DNA of 7,367 nt from Thermoflexales bacterium. Its GTDB lineage: Bacteria; Chloroflexota; Anaerolineae; Fen-1058. The position numbers were made by a program, and so were the translations under genes. Of the stretch, positions 1 through 7,136 are shown piece after piece. Location: NCBI GenBank assembly GCA_030834835.1, contig JAUQXD010000352.1:1-7367 (forward strand), written 5' to 3'. Numbering within the stretch: the first letter of the stretch is position 1; every line of letters begins with the position of its first letter. Under the pieces are notes generated by a model. That model was not told where the DNA came from. It searched no databases and was given only the letters and a program-made list of their open reading frames with translations.

Positions 1-2492
1 CGCACGATGAAGATGACCATGTTCCGCGCCCCGTCAGGACGCTGGTCTGCCCGCACGGTGATAACCCCTCCCGCCGGAGTATAGTTCAGCGCATTCGTCA
101 TCAGGTTCGAAGCAACTTGGATGAGTTTCAAAGCATCGGTCAGGACGAGCGGCAGATCCGGCGTGTGCTCATACGTGAGCGTCAGGCCGCGCTGCTCGGC
201 GAGTACGACCCGATCGGTTACCAGGTGATCGAGGAGCCGGTTGAGATCGACCGGTACGAGTTCGATCGGCGCGACGTTTCGATCGAGCCGCGAGAGATCG
301 AGCAGGTCCTCGATCAGTTTGCGCAGGCGTTCCGTTTCTCGACGCAACGTGCGCAGATAACCGTCCCGCCGGTCGGGTTTGCCGCGCTCCAGGAGGCTGA
401 GGTGCAGCAGAATGTTGGTGAGTGGCGTCCGCAGTTCGTGGCTGACGTTGGACACAAACTGATCCTTTAGATGATCGAGTTCTTTCTGGCGGGTGATGTC
501 ACGCTGCACGCCGACATAGCCCACAATCTGACCCGCCGGGTCGGTTAACGGCGAGGTGGTCAGGGCGGCGTAATACAGCTGCCCGTCTTTGCGGCGATTG
601 ACCACCTCACCCGTCCAGATTTCACCGCGCAACAACGTGCTCCACATCTGTTGATATGTAACCGCCGTCGTCAGACCGCTCTGCCACAGGCGCGGGTTGT
701 GCCCCAGAGCCTCGGCCACGGTGTAGCCGGTGAGCCGTTCCATCGCGGCGTTGATATACTCGATCGTGCCGTGAACATCCGTAAAAACGACGCCTTCGCC
801 GGCGGTATCGAGGATGGCGCGCAAGTGCTCGTGCGCGCGCGCCAGCTCGGCGGTGCGTTCGAGCACGCGTTGCTCAAGCTCCTGATTGAGCCTGACGATT
901 TCTTGCTCTGCCCGCTTGCGTTCGGTAATGTCAAACTGAATCCCCTGCGTGCCGACAACTTTGCCCGTTGGATCAAAGACAGGCATGCGGATGACGTGCA
1001 TGTACTGTGTCTCGCCACCCGCGCCGGGATGTTCTTCCTCCATCTCAATGATTTTGCCGGTTCGCATGATCAAGTCGTGAAGTTCCTCGCCTTGAGTGGC
1101 ATATTTGATGGCCTGCCCGCTTTCACCCTGTCGGGCTGCTTCGCGGCTGGCAATTTCACTAGGTCGTCTGCCTGTGAAATCCTCGGCCTTCACGCCTTTG
1201 AGCCGGCAGAAAGGTGAATTGACCATGACGTAACGACCTGCACTGTCTTTGCGGAAAACCGGGTTGGGTAATTGCTCAATGAAGGAATGATAGAGCGCCT
1301 GTGATTCGCGCAGCGCACCCTCTGCCTGCTTACGCTCGGAAATATCTTCAAACGTGCCCAGTATGCCGATGATGTCGCCGGCTGGATTTCGCAAGGGAAT
1401 CTTGCTAGTTCGCACCGCAGTAAGGCGGCCATCCGCTGTCAGTTGTGTCTCTTCGTAGTTGATCTTCGGCAGGCCGGTTTCCATTACCCGCTGGTCGTCG
1501 GCCCGGTAGCTCTCCGCTTCGGTCTGCTGCCACGGCAAATCGAGATCCGTCAGGCCGATAATTTTCTCTGGCGAACTCAATCCGGCGTTTGCGGCAAACC
1601 GATAGTTACAGCCCAGATAGACGCTGTTGCGATCTTTCCAGAACACAAACGCGGGCATGTTGTCCAGGACAAGTTTCAGCATTTGCGACGATTCCCACAA
1701 CGCTGCTTCCGCCTGCTGGCGTTCGGCGCGTGTGCGCAGGGCGGTGATGCCAAACGCCAGATCGCCGGCCAGTTCCTCCAGCAGCCGCATTTCATCCGGT
1801 GTGAAGGCATTTGGCTCCGCAGAATAGATGGTGAGCGCGCCGAATGTATTGGCGCGGTCGTCCTTGAGAGGCAGGGCGAGATTGGAGCGATAACCGCGCT
1901 GCCGGGCAGTCTCACGCCAGAGGACGGTCCGGGGGTCAGTGGTGATATCCTGGATGAAGACGCTTTCGCCGCGCCGAATGGCGGTACCGGTGGGGCCGCG
2001 CCCGTGTTCCACGTCAGCCCATGAGATCCTCGCCTGTTCGAGATACCCGTCTACCCGGCCTGCCCAGGCGACCGGGCGCACGGTTCTGGCGTCGTCGTTC
2101 TCGGCGTAGCCCACCCACGCCATGCGATAACCGGCCTCGTTACAGACGATGCGGCAGATGTCGTTCAGCAGAGCCTGCTCGTCCACTGCCCGCAGCAGCG
2201 TCTGGTTGCAATTGCTTATGGCGCGCAGTTCACGATTCAAACGGCGCAGCGCCTCGTCTTTCACCATCGAGAAATCTTCCTCCCAGATCGACAAGGGTGA
2301 GTTCTCTAACAGAGCCTGGTATCTTTCGGCACGCGCCAGCAAGGGTGCTTCAGCCTGCTTCTGCTCGGCCAGGGCCTGTCGAAGCTGTGCATTCTCCAAT
2401 CGCAGGGCTTCAAGTTCAGCAGTTGGGGTTTGATGGGCAGCCGGGCGCGAGGAGGATGTGCGTTTCCGCGGCTTCGTCTGCTTGTCGCTCAT
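1..2492 (-). CDS. Soluble GAF/multi-PAS sensor histidine kinase, C-terminus cut by window edge
   Basis: Cytoplasmic sensor kinase that should autophosphorylate a histidine in response to signals bound by its GAF and PAS domains. The frame is open from the ATG at 2492 down to position 1 (830 codons visible, no stop). Order: polar N-terminus with a short coiled coil (about residues 24-60); a fragment resembling the start of a PAS domain (about 56-78); GAF (about 100-255); PAS (about 268-390); PAS (about 396-528); coiled coil (about 528-552); PAS (about 553-670); HisKA with phospho-acceptor His685 in SHELRTP; HATPase beginning, with N-box Asn800 in TNALNYT. The window ends just before the expected DxGxG (G1) box, so the G boxes and any C-terminal receiver are not visible. 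No transmembrane segment or signal peptide is apparent. The start is supported by GGAGG five bases upstream. It is transcribed divergently from the solute-binding-protein operon. The signal and partner regulator are unknown. The kinase call is sure; the specific role is not. Confidence 0.95.
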   Translation of the reverse strand, partial: MSDKQTKPRKRTSSSRPAAHQTPTAELEALRLENAQLRQALAEQKQAEAPLLARAERYQALLENSPLSIWEEDFSMVKDEALRRLNRELRAISNCNQTLLRAVDEQALLNDICRIVCNEAGYRMAWVGYAENDDARTVRPVAWAGRVDGYLEQARISWADVEHGRGPTGTAIRRGESVFIQDITTDPRTVLWRETARQRGYRSNLALPLKDDRANTFGALTIYSAEPNAFTPDEMRLLEELAGDLAFGITALRTRAERQQAEAALWESSQMLKLVLDNMPAFVFWKDRNSVYLGCNYRFAANAGLSSPEKIIGLTDLDLPWQQTEAESYRADDQRVMETGLPKINYEETQLTADGRLTAVRTSKIPLRNPAGDIIGILGTFEDISERKQAEGALRESQALYHSFIEQLPNPVFRKDSAGRYVMVNSPFCRLKGVKAEDFTGRRPSEIASREAARQGESGQAIKYATQGEELHDLIMRTGKIIEMEEEHPGAGGETQYMHVIRMPVFDPTGKVVGTQGIQFDITERKRAEQEIVRLNQELEQRVLERTAELARAHEHLRAILDTAGEGVVFTDVHGTIEYINAAMERLTGYTVAEALGHNPRLWQSGLTTAVTYQQMWSTLLRGEIWTGEVVNRRKDGQLYYAALTTSPLTDPAGQIVGYVGVQRDITRQKELDHLKDQFVSNVSHELRTPLTNILLHLSLLERGKPDRRDGYLRTLRRETERLRKLIEDLLDLSRLDRNVAPIELVPVDLNRLLDHLVTDRVVLAEQRGLTLTYEHTPDLPLVLTDALKLIQVASNLMTNALNYTPAGGVITVRADQRPDGARNMVIFIV

Positions 2493-2497
2493 GGGTG

Positions 2498-2502
2498 CCT
2501 CC
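2498..2502 (-). promoter_or_regulatory. Ribosome binding site of the GAF/PAS kinase
   Basis: On the minus strand this reads GGAGG followed by the five-base spacer CACCC and then ATG. It fixes the kinase start at 2492. The only in-frame ATG upstream (at 2585) runs into a TGA after 18 codons. Confidence 0.75.
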
Positions 2503-2583
2503 GATCCGTTCCCTTCGATGGGTCCGAATCAACCGGGGCTGATCAAGTGTCCGGGAATCTGATCGCAGTTATTGCCCGGAATC

Positions 2584-2589
2584 ATTATA
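2584..2589 (-). promoter_or_regulatory. Candidate -10 element for the minus-strand kinase
   Basis: The minus strand reads a perfect TATAAT here, in the AT-richest part of the intergenic region, and would give a 5' leader of roughly 85 nt before the kinase ATG at 2492. At the usual 17-bp spacing (2607-2612) the sequence is TCCGCC, a poor -35 match. Recognition might therefore need an activator or an alternative sigma factor. The inverted repeat at 2609-2635 overlaps that -35 zone. This is a sequence match only. Confidence 0.35.
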
Positions 2590-2608
2590 AGCCATTTTGG
2601 GATCAAGG

Positions 2609-2635
2609 CGGATTCACCGCGATTTATCGAATCCG
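2609..2635. promoter_or_regulatory. Inverted repeat, candidate shared operator
   Basis: The left arm CGGATTC (2609-2615) and right arm GAATCCG (2629-2635) are perfect 7-bp complements separated by 13 bases. The half-site centres are 20 bp apart, close to two helical turns, which suits a dimeric DNA-binding protein. The repeat lies between the two opposing TATAAT elements and covers the -35 position of each, so one bound protein could control both the kinase and the operon. The regulator is unknown and no DNA-binding protein is encoded in the window. Confidence 0.4.
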
Positions 2636-2652
2636 GCACCTTCACTTATAAT
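2624..2652 (+). promoter_or_regulatory. Candidate sigma-70-type promoter of the solute-binding protein/kinase operon
   Basis: A perfect TATAAT lies at 2647-2652. The hexamer 17 bp upstream (2624-2629, TTATCG) matches TTGACA at only three positions. Transcription would begin near 2659 and leave a leader of about 49 nt before the ATG at 2708. The weak -35 and the overlapping inverted repeat suggest that the promoter is regulated. Confidence 0.4.
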
Positions 2653-2695
2653 ATCAACATGAAAGACGATCTTCAGTTCGTCAGTCGCCGACCTC

Positions 2696-2701
2696 AGGAG
2701 G
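2696..2701 (+). promoter_or_regulatory. Ribosome binding site of the solute-binding protein gene
   Basis: AGGAGG with a six-base spacer (AATCAT) before the ATG at 2708 is a near-ideal Shine-Dalgarno sequence. It decides the start, which also places the Tat motif and lipobox at normal distances from the N-terminus. Confidence 0.85.
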
Positions 2702-2707
2702 AATCAT

Positions 2708-3976
2708 ATGAACACTCCGAAGCCATTATCCAGGCGCGCCTTCTTCAAAACAGCTGGAGCCGTAACTGTGAGCGGAGCATTGGCCGCCTGTCTACCGGCC
2801 TCAACCAGCACGCCCGCTCCCAGAAAGAAAACACTCCGGCTGGCGATTCAACAATTTGCCCACGCAGCCATGCGGCCCGTCGTCGATGCCTGGACCGCAC
2901 AAACGGGCTATCCCGTCGAACTGATCGACGGCCCGACGACCGGCGAAGCGATGATCGCGCAGTTTGCGCCGGGCTTTGCGGCCGACACCAGCCCCGTCGA
3001 TGTGATCAGCGACGACGACGCCTCCGGGCCGGCGTTTTATCGATCGGGCTGGATGGAACCGCTGGATGACATCATCCCGGCTGAGACCTGGGCTGATTTT
3101 CCGCGCCTGTTTGATCCGCAGATCGAAGTCTTGCACGCCTATCAGGGCCGACGCTATCGCGTACCGCACGAGTTTTCCATCGGTTATTTCTGGTATCGCA
3201 AAGACTGGTTCGATCAGCGTGGCCTGCACGCGCCACAAACCTGGGAAGAATTCGTCACGATCGGGCAGGCCTTCAATCACGATCGGGTGAGTGGCACGAT
3301 CGAGGCGTTGACCAAACCGGGATTGGTGTTTGTGTTTCTGGCGTATCTGGCCGCTCAGACAGGCGGCAGTATTTTCAACTTCGACGAGGCCACCGCTGCG
3401 GCCTTCCAATTCGCTTATGATCTCATTTACAAGCATCGTATCCTGCCGGAAACAGCGTTCACGCTAGACTACACCGGTCAGAATCAAGCCTACATGACCG
3501 ACGGCGCCGCCATGATGCGCCAGTGGCCCTATTTCTTCAGCGTGGCGCGCGATAATACGGTCTGGTACGCCGACGGCAAAGCCGAGATTGCTTTGCCGCC
3601 GGCCGGGCCGGTCGGTTCTAAAAGTTGGTGGGGCGGCTGGGGTTTTAGTGTGCCCAAATCTGCGCCTAATAAAGAGCAGGCGCTCGATTTGCTACGCTGG
3701 ATCACGAGCATCGACAACGCGCCGTTGCTCGCACAGGGCCAGAGCTGGTTCGTCACACCGCGCAAGTCGATTCTGGCGGCGCTGGGCGACACGGGCCTAG
3801 TACCCGCCATGAAGATGTACATCGAAAACAATGTGCCGACGGCGCGGCCCTTCCACGAGAAACAGGCTCAGGCTCAGACCATCGTCGACGATGTCGGCCT
3901 GGCATTCCTGACACGGCAAATGTCGTTGAGCGCCGCGCTCAGCCAGGGCGCCGATCGTATGAAGGCCCTGGGCTAG
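2708..3976 (+). CDS. Tat-exported lipoprotein, family 1 extracellular solute-binding protein
   Basis: A 422-residue extracytoplasmic solute-binding protein of the type that usually feeds ABC sugar importers. The N-terminus has a twin-arginine motif (SRRAFFK, residues 8-14), a hydrophobic stretch and the lipobox LAAC with Cys28, so it should be exported by Tat and lipid-anchored. A Ser/Thr/Pro linker (about 29-38) precedes the binding domain. Family signs are the segment with FWYRKDWF and TWEEF (about 161-182) and the C-lobe signature WWGGWGFSVPKSA (about 307-319) followed by an ALDLLRWI helix. Tyr and Trp residues are frequent, as is common in sugar-binding proteins, but the ligand cannot be read from the sequence. 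No permease or ATPase gene is adjacent within the window; a sensor kinase follows after 8 nt. It may therefore serve as a sensory binding protein rather than, or as well as, a transporter component (inference). Length is normal for the family. Confidence 0.9.
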   Translation: MNTPKPLSRRAFFKTAGAVTVSGALAACLPASTSTPAPRKKTLRLAIQQFAHAAMRPVVDAWTAQTGYPVELIDGPTTGEAMIAQFAPGFAADTSPVDVISDDDASGPAFYRSGWMEPLDDIIPAETWADFPRLFDPQIEVLHAYQGRRYRVPHEFSIGYFWYRKDWFDQRGLHAPQTWEEFVTIGQAFNHDRVSGTIEALTKPGLVFVFLAYLAAQTGGSIFNFDEATAAAFQFAYDLIYKHRILPETAFTLDYTGQNQAYMTDGAAMMRQWPYFFSVARDNTVWYADGKAEIALPPAGPVGSKSWWGGWGFSVPKSAPNKEQALDLLRWITSIDNAPLLAQGQSWFVTPRKSILAALGDTGLVPAMKMYIENNVPTARPFHEKQAQAQTIVDDVGLAFLTRQMSLSAALSQGADRMKALG

Positions 3977-3984
3977 GCGCAGCC

Positions 3985-6003
3985 ATGTCCATGTTGACTC
4001 GCCCGGCCAATCGACCGCGCCGCAGCCTGCGGCGCGCGCTATTGACCGCCTCGTTGGTGATGGCGCTGGTGCCAATGCTCGGCCTCAGTCTGCTGCTGGG
4101 ACTGCGCCAGATCGATGACAGCCGCAATCAGGTCGTCGAACTCCTGACATCGGTCGCCGTACTCAAGGAAGCCGAAATCCGCACCTGGTTCAATTCACTG
4201 TCACCGCAGCTGGTGCTGTTGACGGCCACACCCCGCACCAATGCGGACTTCCTCGCCTTAATCGATCAACCATCTGCGACCCGGCGCAGCACGACGCCGC
4301 AGCGCAGCCATGTGCTGGCGACGTTTGCGGCGCTGCTGGACAACGGCCGCTTTCAAGAAGTGTTTCTGATGGACGCCGCGGGTACGGTGGTCATCTCCAC
4401 CCGACCGGAACGCGAGGGTCAATCGTTTGCCACACAACCGTTCTTCCAGCGCGGGCGGCAACACGCCTATACCCAGTCGCCGTTTTATTCGTTGCTGCAC
4501 GATCAAATGATCGTGTATGCCGCTGCGCCGATCTACGACTCCGATGAGTTAGCCGGCGCAAACACAACCGCGCGCGGCGTGCTGGTGGGCGTTACCAACC
4601 TGGCTACACTCAGCAGCATCATGCGTGAGCGCGGCGGGTTGGGTGAGACCGGTGAAACCTATCTGGTCAGTTCGGACTTTATCATGTTGACCGAAGCCCG
4701 CCGGCCGCTGACCAATCGACTGGCCGCCGTGCGCACGGTGGGCGCCTACACGGCGCTGGCCGGTCGAAACGGCTGGGCCTCATATGACAACTTCGAATAT
4801 CCGCCCCTGCCGGTGGTAGGCGTTTACCGCTGGATACCGGAACTCAATGTCGCGCTGTTGGCCGAACAAAGCCAGGCCGAAGCCTTTGCCGGGGCGGTGG
4901 GCAATGTATGGCTGACAGTCAGTGTGACCCTGATCGTTGCCGTGTTGGCCATCGTCGCAGCTGTGGCGGTTTCCCGTAATCTGGCCCGCCCGATCGAGCA
5001 GCTCACCGACACGGCCCGGCGCATGGCGCAGGGCGATCTGAATCAGCCGGCCACACTCACCCGCACCGATGAGATCGGCGAACTAGCCGACGCATTCAAC
5101 GGCATGGCCGATCAGCTGCACAAAATGATCGGGGGATTGGAAGACCGCGTCAACGAACGGACGGCCGCCTTGCAAGTTCAAGAGGCACAGCTGCGCCACA
5201 CCAGCGCCGAACTGGCCCGCAGCAATGAAGAACTCAAGCAGTTTGCCTACATCGTGTCGCACGATCTGCGGGCGCCGCTGGTGAATCTCAAAGGCTTTGC
5301 GACTGAACTCAAGTCGGCGATCGAGGTCATCAACCACGCGCTGTACAGCGCCGCACCGCCCCAGACTTCCACGCAATTCTTAGCGGCGGCGCACGCCCTC
5401 AATGACGACATCCCTGAGGCGCTGGCCTTTATTGACGTTTCGGTCACCCGGATGGATCACTACCTTTCCGCGCTGCTGCGCCTGTCGCGGCTGGGCCGGA
5501 CCGAACTCATACTGGAACAGGTCAGCATGGAGGCCGTCGTGCGCGAGACCCTGCAAACGCTGGCCCATCGCATCGAAGCGCAGCACACGCAGATTACGCT
5601 CGGCCCGTTGCCCGAAGTCACCGCCGATTTGACGGCCATGGAACAGATCATGAGCAACCTGCTTAACAACGCCGTGTTATATCTTGATCCACAGCGCCCC
5701 GGCCAGATCGACATTCGCGGCGAAGCCGGTTCGCTGGAAACGACGTTTTACGTGCGCGATAACGGACGCGGCATCGCCGCCGACGATATGGAGAATGTGT
5801 TTGCCCCCTTCCGGCGCGGCGGTCATCAGGACGTCCCCGGCGAGGGCATGGGGCTGGCCTATGTGCAATTGCTGGTCCGGCGTCACGGCGGCCGCATTGA
5901 GTGCGAGTCGCAGCCGGGCGTCGGCTCCACGTTTACCTTCACCATCGCCAACCAGATTCAGGCCGAGACAGCCCGCAACGGAGAGACCGGAGTGCAACCA
6001 TGA
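3985..6003 (+). CDS. Membrane-bound Cache/HAMP sensor histidine kinase
   Basis: A 672-residue membrane sensor kinase. A basic N-terminus leads into transmembrane helix 1 (about 18-40). A long extracytoplasmic region follows (about 41-305), resembling a double Cache ligand-binding domain, with DAAGTVVIST (130-139) and a second module around 180-290. Then come helix 2 (about 307-329), HAMP (about 327-383, including ARPIEQL and the DEIGELADAFN segment), a coiled coil, and a DHp domain with His426 in SHDLRAPL. The DHp domain has an insert of about 40 residues (roughly 445-485) between its helices, a feature of a known kinase subfamily. ATPase motifs: N-box NLLNNA (Asn562), G1 DNGRG (592-596), F-box FAPF, G2 GEGMGL (619-624). 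The residue after the N-box that is normally Lys or His is Leu565. It starts 8 nt after the solute-binding gene with no clear Shine-Dalgarno, so translation is probably coupled; an ATG six bases further on is an alternative start. The stop overlaps the next start as ATGA. The receiver protein downstream is its likely partner. Confidence 0.93.
   Translation: MSMLTRPANRPRRSLRRALLTASLVMALVPMLGLSLLLGLRQIDDSRNQVVELLTSVAVLKEAEIRTWFNSLSPQLVLLTATPRTNADFLALIDQPSATRRSTTPQRSHVLATFAALLDNGRFQEVFLMDAAGTVVISTRPEREGQSFATQPFFQRGRQHAYTQSPFYSLLHDQMIVYAAAPIYDSDELAGANTTARGVLVGVTNLATLSSIMRERGGLGETGETYLVSSDFIMLTEARRPLTNRLAAVRTVGAYTALAGRNGWASYDNFEYPPLPVVGVYRWIPELNVALLAEQSQAEAFAGAVGNVWLTVSVTLIVAVLAIVAAVAVSRNLARPIEQLTDTARRMAQGDLNQPATLTRTDEIGELADAFNGMADQLHKMIGGLEDRVNERTAALQVQEAQLRHTSAELARSNEELKQFAYIVSHDLRAPLVNLKGFATELKSAIEVINHALYSAAPPQTSTQFLAAAHALNDDIPEALAFIDVSVTRMDHYLSALLRLSRLGRTELILEQVSMEAVVRETLQTLAHRIEAQHTQITLGPLPEVTADLTAMEQIMSNLLNNAVLYLDPQRPGQIDIRGEAGSLETTFYVRDNGRGIAADDMENVFAPFRRGGHQDVPGEGMGLAYVQLLVRRHGGRIECESQPGVGSTFTFTIANQIQAETARNGETGVQP
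5989..5992 (+). promoter_or_regulatory. Ribosome binding site that decides the start of the receiver-kinase gene
   Basis: GGAG lies seven bases before the ATG at 6000, inside the end of the Cache kinase gene. This start gives an N-terminus running directly into the first beta strand of the receiver. The longer open frame from 5901 would add 33 Arg/His-rich residues unlike any receiver and overlapping the upstream gene. Confidence 0.65.
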
Positions 6004-7136
6004 TCGATTCACCGAACCCCATTCGAGTCTTGTGCATGGATGATGATGCCGGGCTGGCGCGGCTGTTGCAGAAACGCCTGGAACGGCTGGGCTATCAAGT
6101 TGACGTGGCCCACGACGGCGCGATCGGACTGGCGATGTACGATCAGACCCACTATGACGTGCTGGCGATCGATCAGAACATGCCGGGCTGCGACGGGCTA
6201 AGCGTCATCAGCCAACTGGCCGAGCGCGGCCCGCTGCCGCCCGTCATCATGGTGACCGGCAGCGGCAATGAAGCGATTGCGGTGCAGGCCCTGAAGTTGG
6301 GGGCGGAAGATTACGTGGTCAAGGATGTCGACGGCGGCTACCTGCAACTGCTGCCGTCCGTCATCGAGCAGGTGATCGCGCGGCATCACCTGGTTCAGGA
6401 AAAACTCCAGGCCGAAGCCGCGCTGCGGCGGCACGCCATTGAACTGGAAGCCCGCAACGAAGAACTGGACGCCTTCGCGCATACGGTGGCGCACGATCTG
6501 AAAAGCCCGCTGTCCATTATCACCGGCTATGCCGAGATCCTCAAAGAACACGAGCTGGCCCAGGCTCACCCGGATTGGCGTGAATACCTGACCCTCATCG
6601 CGCAGACCGGTCTGAAAATCTCCAGCATTGTCAGCGAATTGCTGCTCCTGGCCGAAGTTCGCAAGGCCGAAATAACGCTGATGCCGTTGAATATGCCCTA
6701 CCTGATCAATGAGGCCCGTTGCCGTCTGATGGACATCATCGACAAGCAGGGCGCCGTCATCAGCGTGCCAGATTCCGCGCACTGGCCGGAGGCGCTGGGA
6801 TACGGGCCGTGGATTGAAGAAGTGTGGTTTAACTACTTGAGCAATGCCATCAAGTATGGCGGGCAGCCGCCACGGCTTGAGGTGGGCGTCAAAACCGAGG
6901 CCGACGGGCAATTGTGCTTCTGGGTGCGCGATAACGGCCTGGGCTTAACTCCAGAAGCGCAGGCCCGACTGTTCACGCCGTTTACGCGGCTCAATCAAGT
7001 GCGCGCCAAAGGCCACGGTTTAGGATTGTCCATCGTGCGCCGGATTGTCGAACACCTGGGCGGCCGGGTTGGCGTGGAAAGTTCGCCCGATCAGGGGAGT
7101 CTATTCTATTTCACGCTGAAGCCGGCCGTCGAATGA
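6000..7136 (+). CDS. Receiver-histidine kinase protein (REC-HisKA-HATPase)
   Basis: A 378-residue cytoplasmic protein joining an N-terminal receiver to a complete kinase core. The receiver (about 8-128) has the acidic cluster Asp14-Asp16, phospho-acceptor Asp58 in AIDQNMPG, Thr86 in VMVTGSG-type context (I83-G89) and Lys108. A coiled linker (about 130-158) leads to the DHp domain with His165 in AHDLKSPL. The ATPase domain shows the N-box NYLSNAIKY (Asn282, Lys285), G1 DNGLG (311-315), F-box FTPF and G2 GHGLGL (338-343). All key residues of both domains are present. There is no membrane segment and no DNA-binding domain, so phosphorylation of Asp58 probably tunes the attached kinase, or the protein passes phosphate to a regulator outside the window. 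The ATG overlaps the stop of the Cache kinase (ATGA), and its own TGA overlaps the next start in the same way, which points to translational coupling and to the Cache kinase as phosphodonor (inference). Confidence 0.93.
   Translation: MIDSPNPIRVLCMDDDAGLARLLQKRLERLGYQVDVAHDGAIGLAMYDQTHYDVLAIDQNMPGCDGLSVISQLAERGPLPPVIMVTGSGNEAIAVQALKLGAEDYVVKDVDGGYLQLLPSVIEQVIARHHLVQEKLQAEAALRRHAIELEARNEELDAFAHTVAHDLKSPLSIITGYAEILKEHELAQAHPDWREYLTLIAQTGLKISSIVSELLLLAEVRKAEITLMPLNMPYLINEARCRLMDIIDKQGAVISVPDSAHWPEALGYGPWIEEVWFNYLSNAIKYGGQPPRLEVGVKTEADGQLCFWVRDNGLGLTPEAQARLFTPFTRLNQVRAKGHGLGLSIVRRIVEHLGGRVGVESSPDQGSLFYFTLKPAVE

Larger units (their letters stand above)
2526..2705. repeat. Cluster of six GAATC/GATTC motifs in the divergent intergenic region
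   Basis: GAATC occurs at 2526, 2555, 2579, 2629 and 2701, and its complement GATTC at 2611. The first three lie in similar contexts (CCGAATC, CCGGGAATC, CCGGAATC), and the 2611 and 2629 copies form the inverted repeat CGGATTC/GAATCCG. A given GANTC site is expected about once per 256 bases by chance, so six in 180 bases is dense. They may be half-sites for a regulator or methylation sites; neither is shown. The copy at 2701 overlaps the ribosome binding site and may be incidental. Confidence 0.35.

Noticed and set aside
212..315. Seven GATC sites in about 100 bases, suggestive of an origin-like or Dam-sensitive cluster.
   Set aside because: They fall in the DHp coding region, where repeated Asp-Leu, Asp-Arg and Ile-Glu codon pairs (GAT-C.., ATC-GA.) create GATC. 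There is no DnaA-box or AT-rich segment.
651..2542. Several plus-strand open frames of 170-193 codons (651-1217, 1443-2024, 2021-2542).
   Set aside because: They lie opposite the continuous minus-strand GAF/PAS kinase frame, with Arg/Pro-rich or domain-free translations typical of antisense shadows.
2529..2585. Upstream 18-codon minus-strand frame (ATG at 2585) before the GAF/PAS kinase, a possible leader peptide.
   Set aside because: Its ATG overlaps the candidate -10 element, so it would not be in the transcript, and it has no ribosome binding site.
2659..3069. Open plus-strand frame whose ATG at 2659 coincides with the predicted transcription start, suggesting a leaderless gene.
   Set aside because: It overlaps the solute-binding protein gene out of frame and has no recognisable protein features past the first residues. 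The strong AGGAGG points to 2708 instead.
2801..3436. Long minus-strand open frame (211 codons) opposite the solute-binding protein gene.
   Set aside because: It is a codon-bias shadow of a GC-rich gene. It has no start signal and no domain, and the opposite strand encodes a clear family protein.
5901..5999. N-terminal extension of the receiver-kinase from an ATG at 5901.
   Set aside because: The 33 residues are Arg/His-rich and lie in a different frame inside the conserved end of the Cache kinase. The start at 6000 has its own GGAG and begins at the receiver fold.
6198..6911. Minus-strand open frame of 237 codons opposite the receiver-kinase.
   Set aside because: It lies wholly within a gene whose every catalytic motif is intact. 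It has no Shine-Dalgarno and no recognisable domain.
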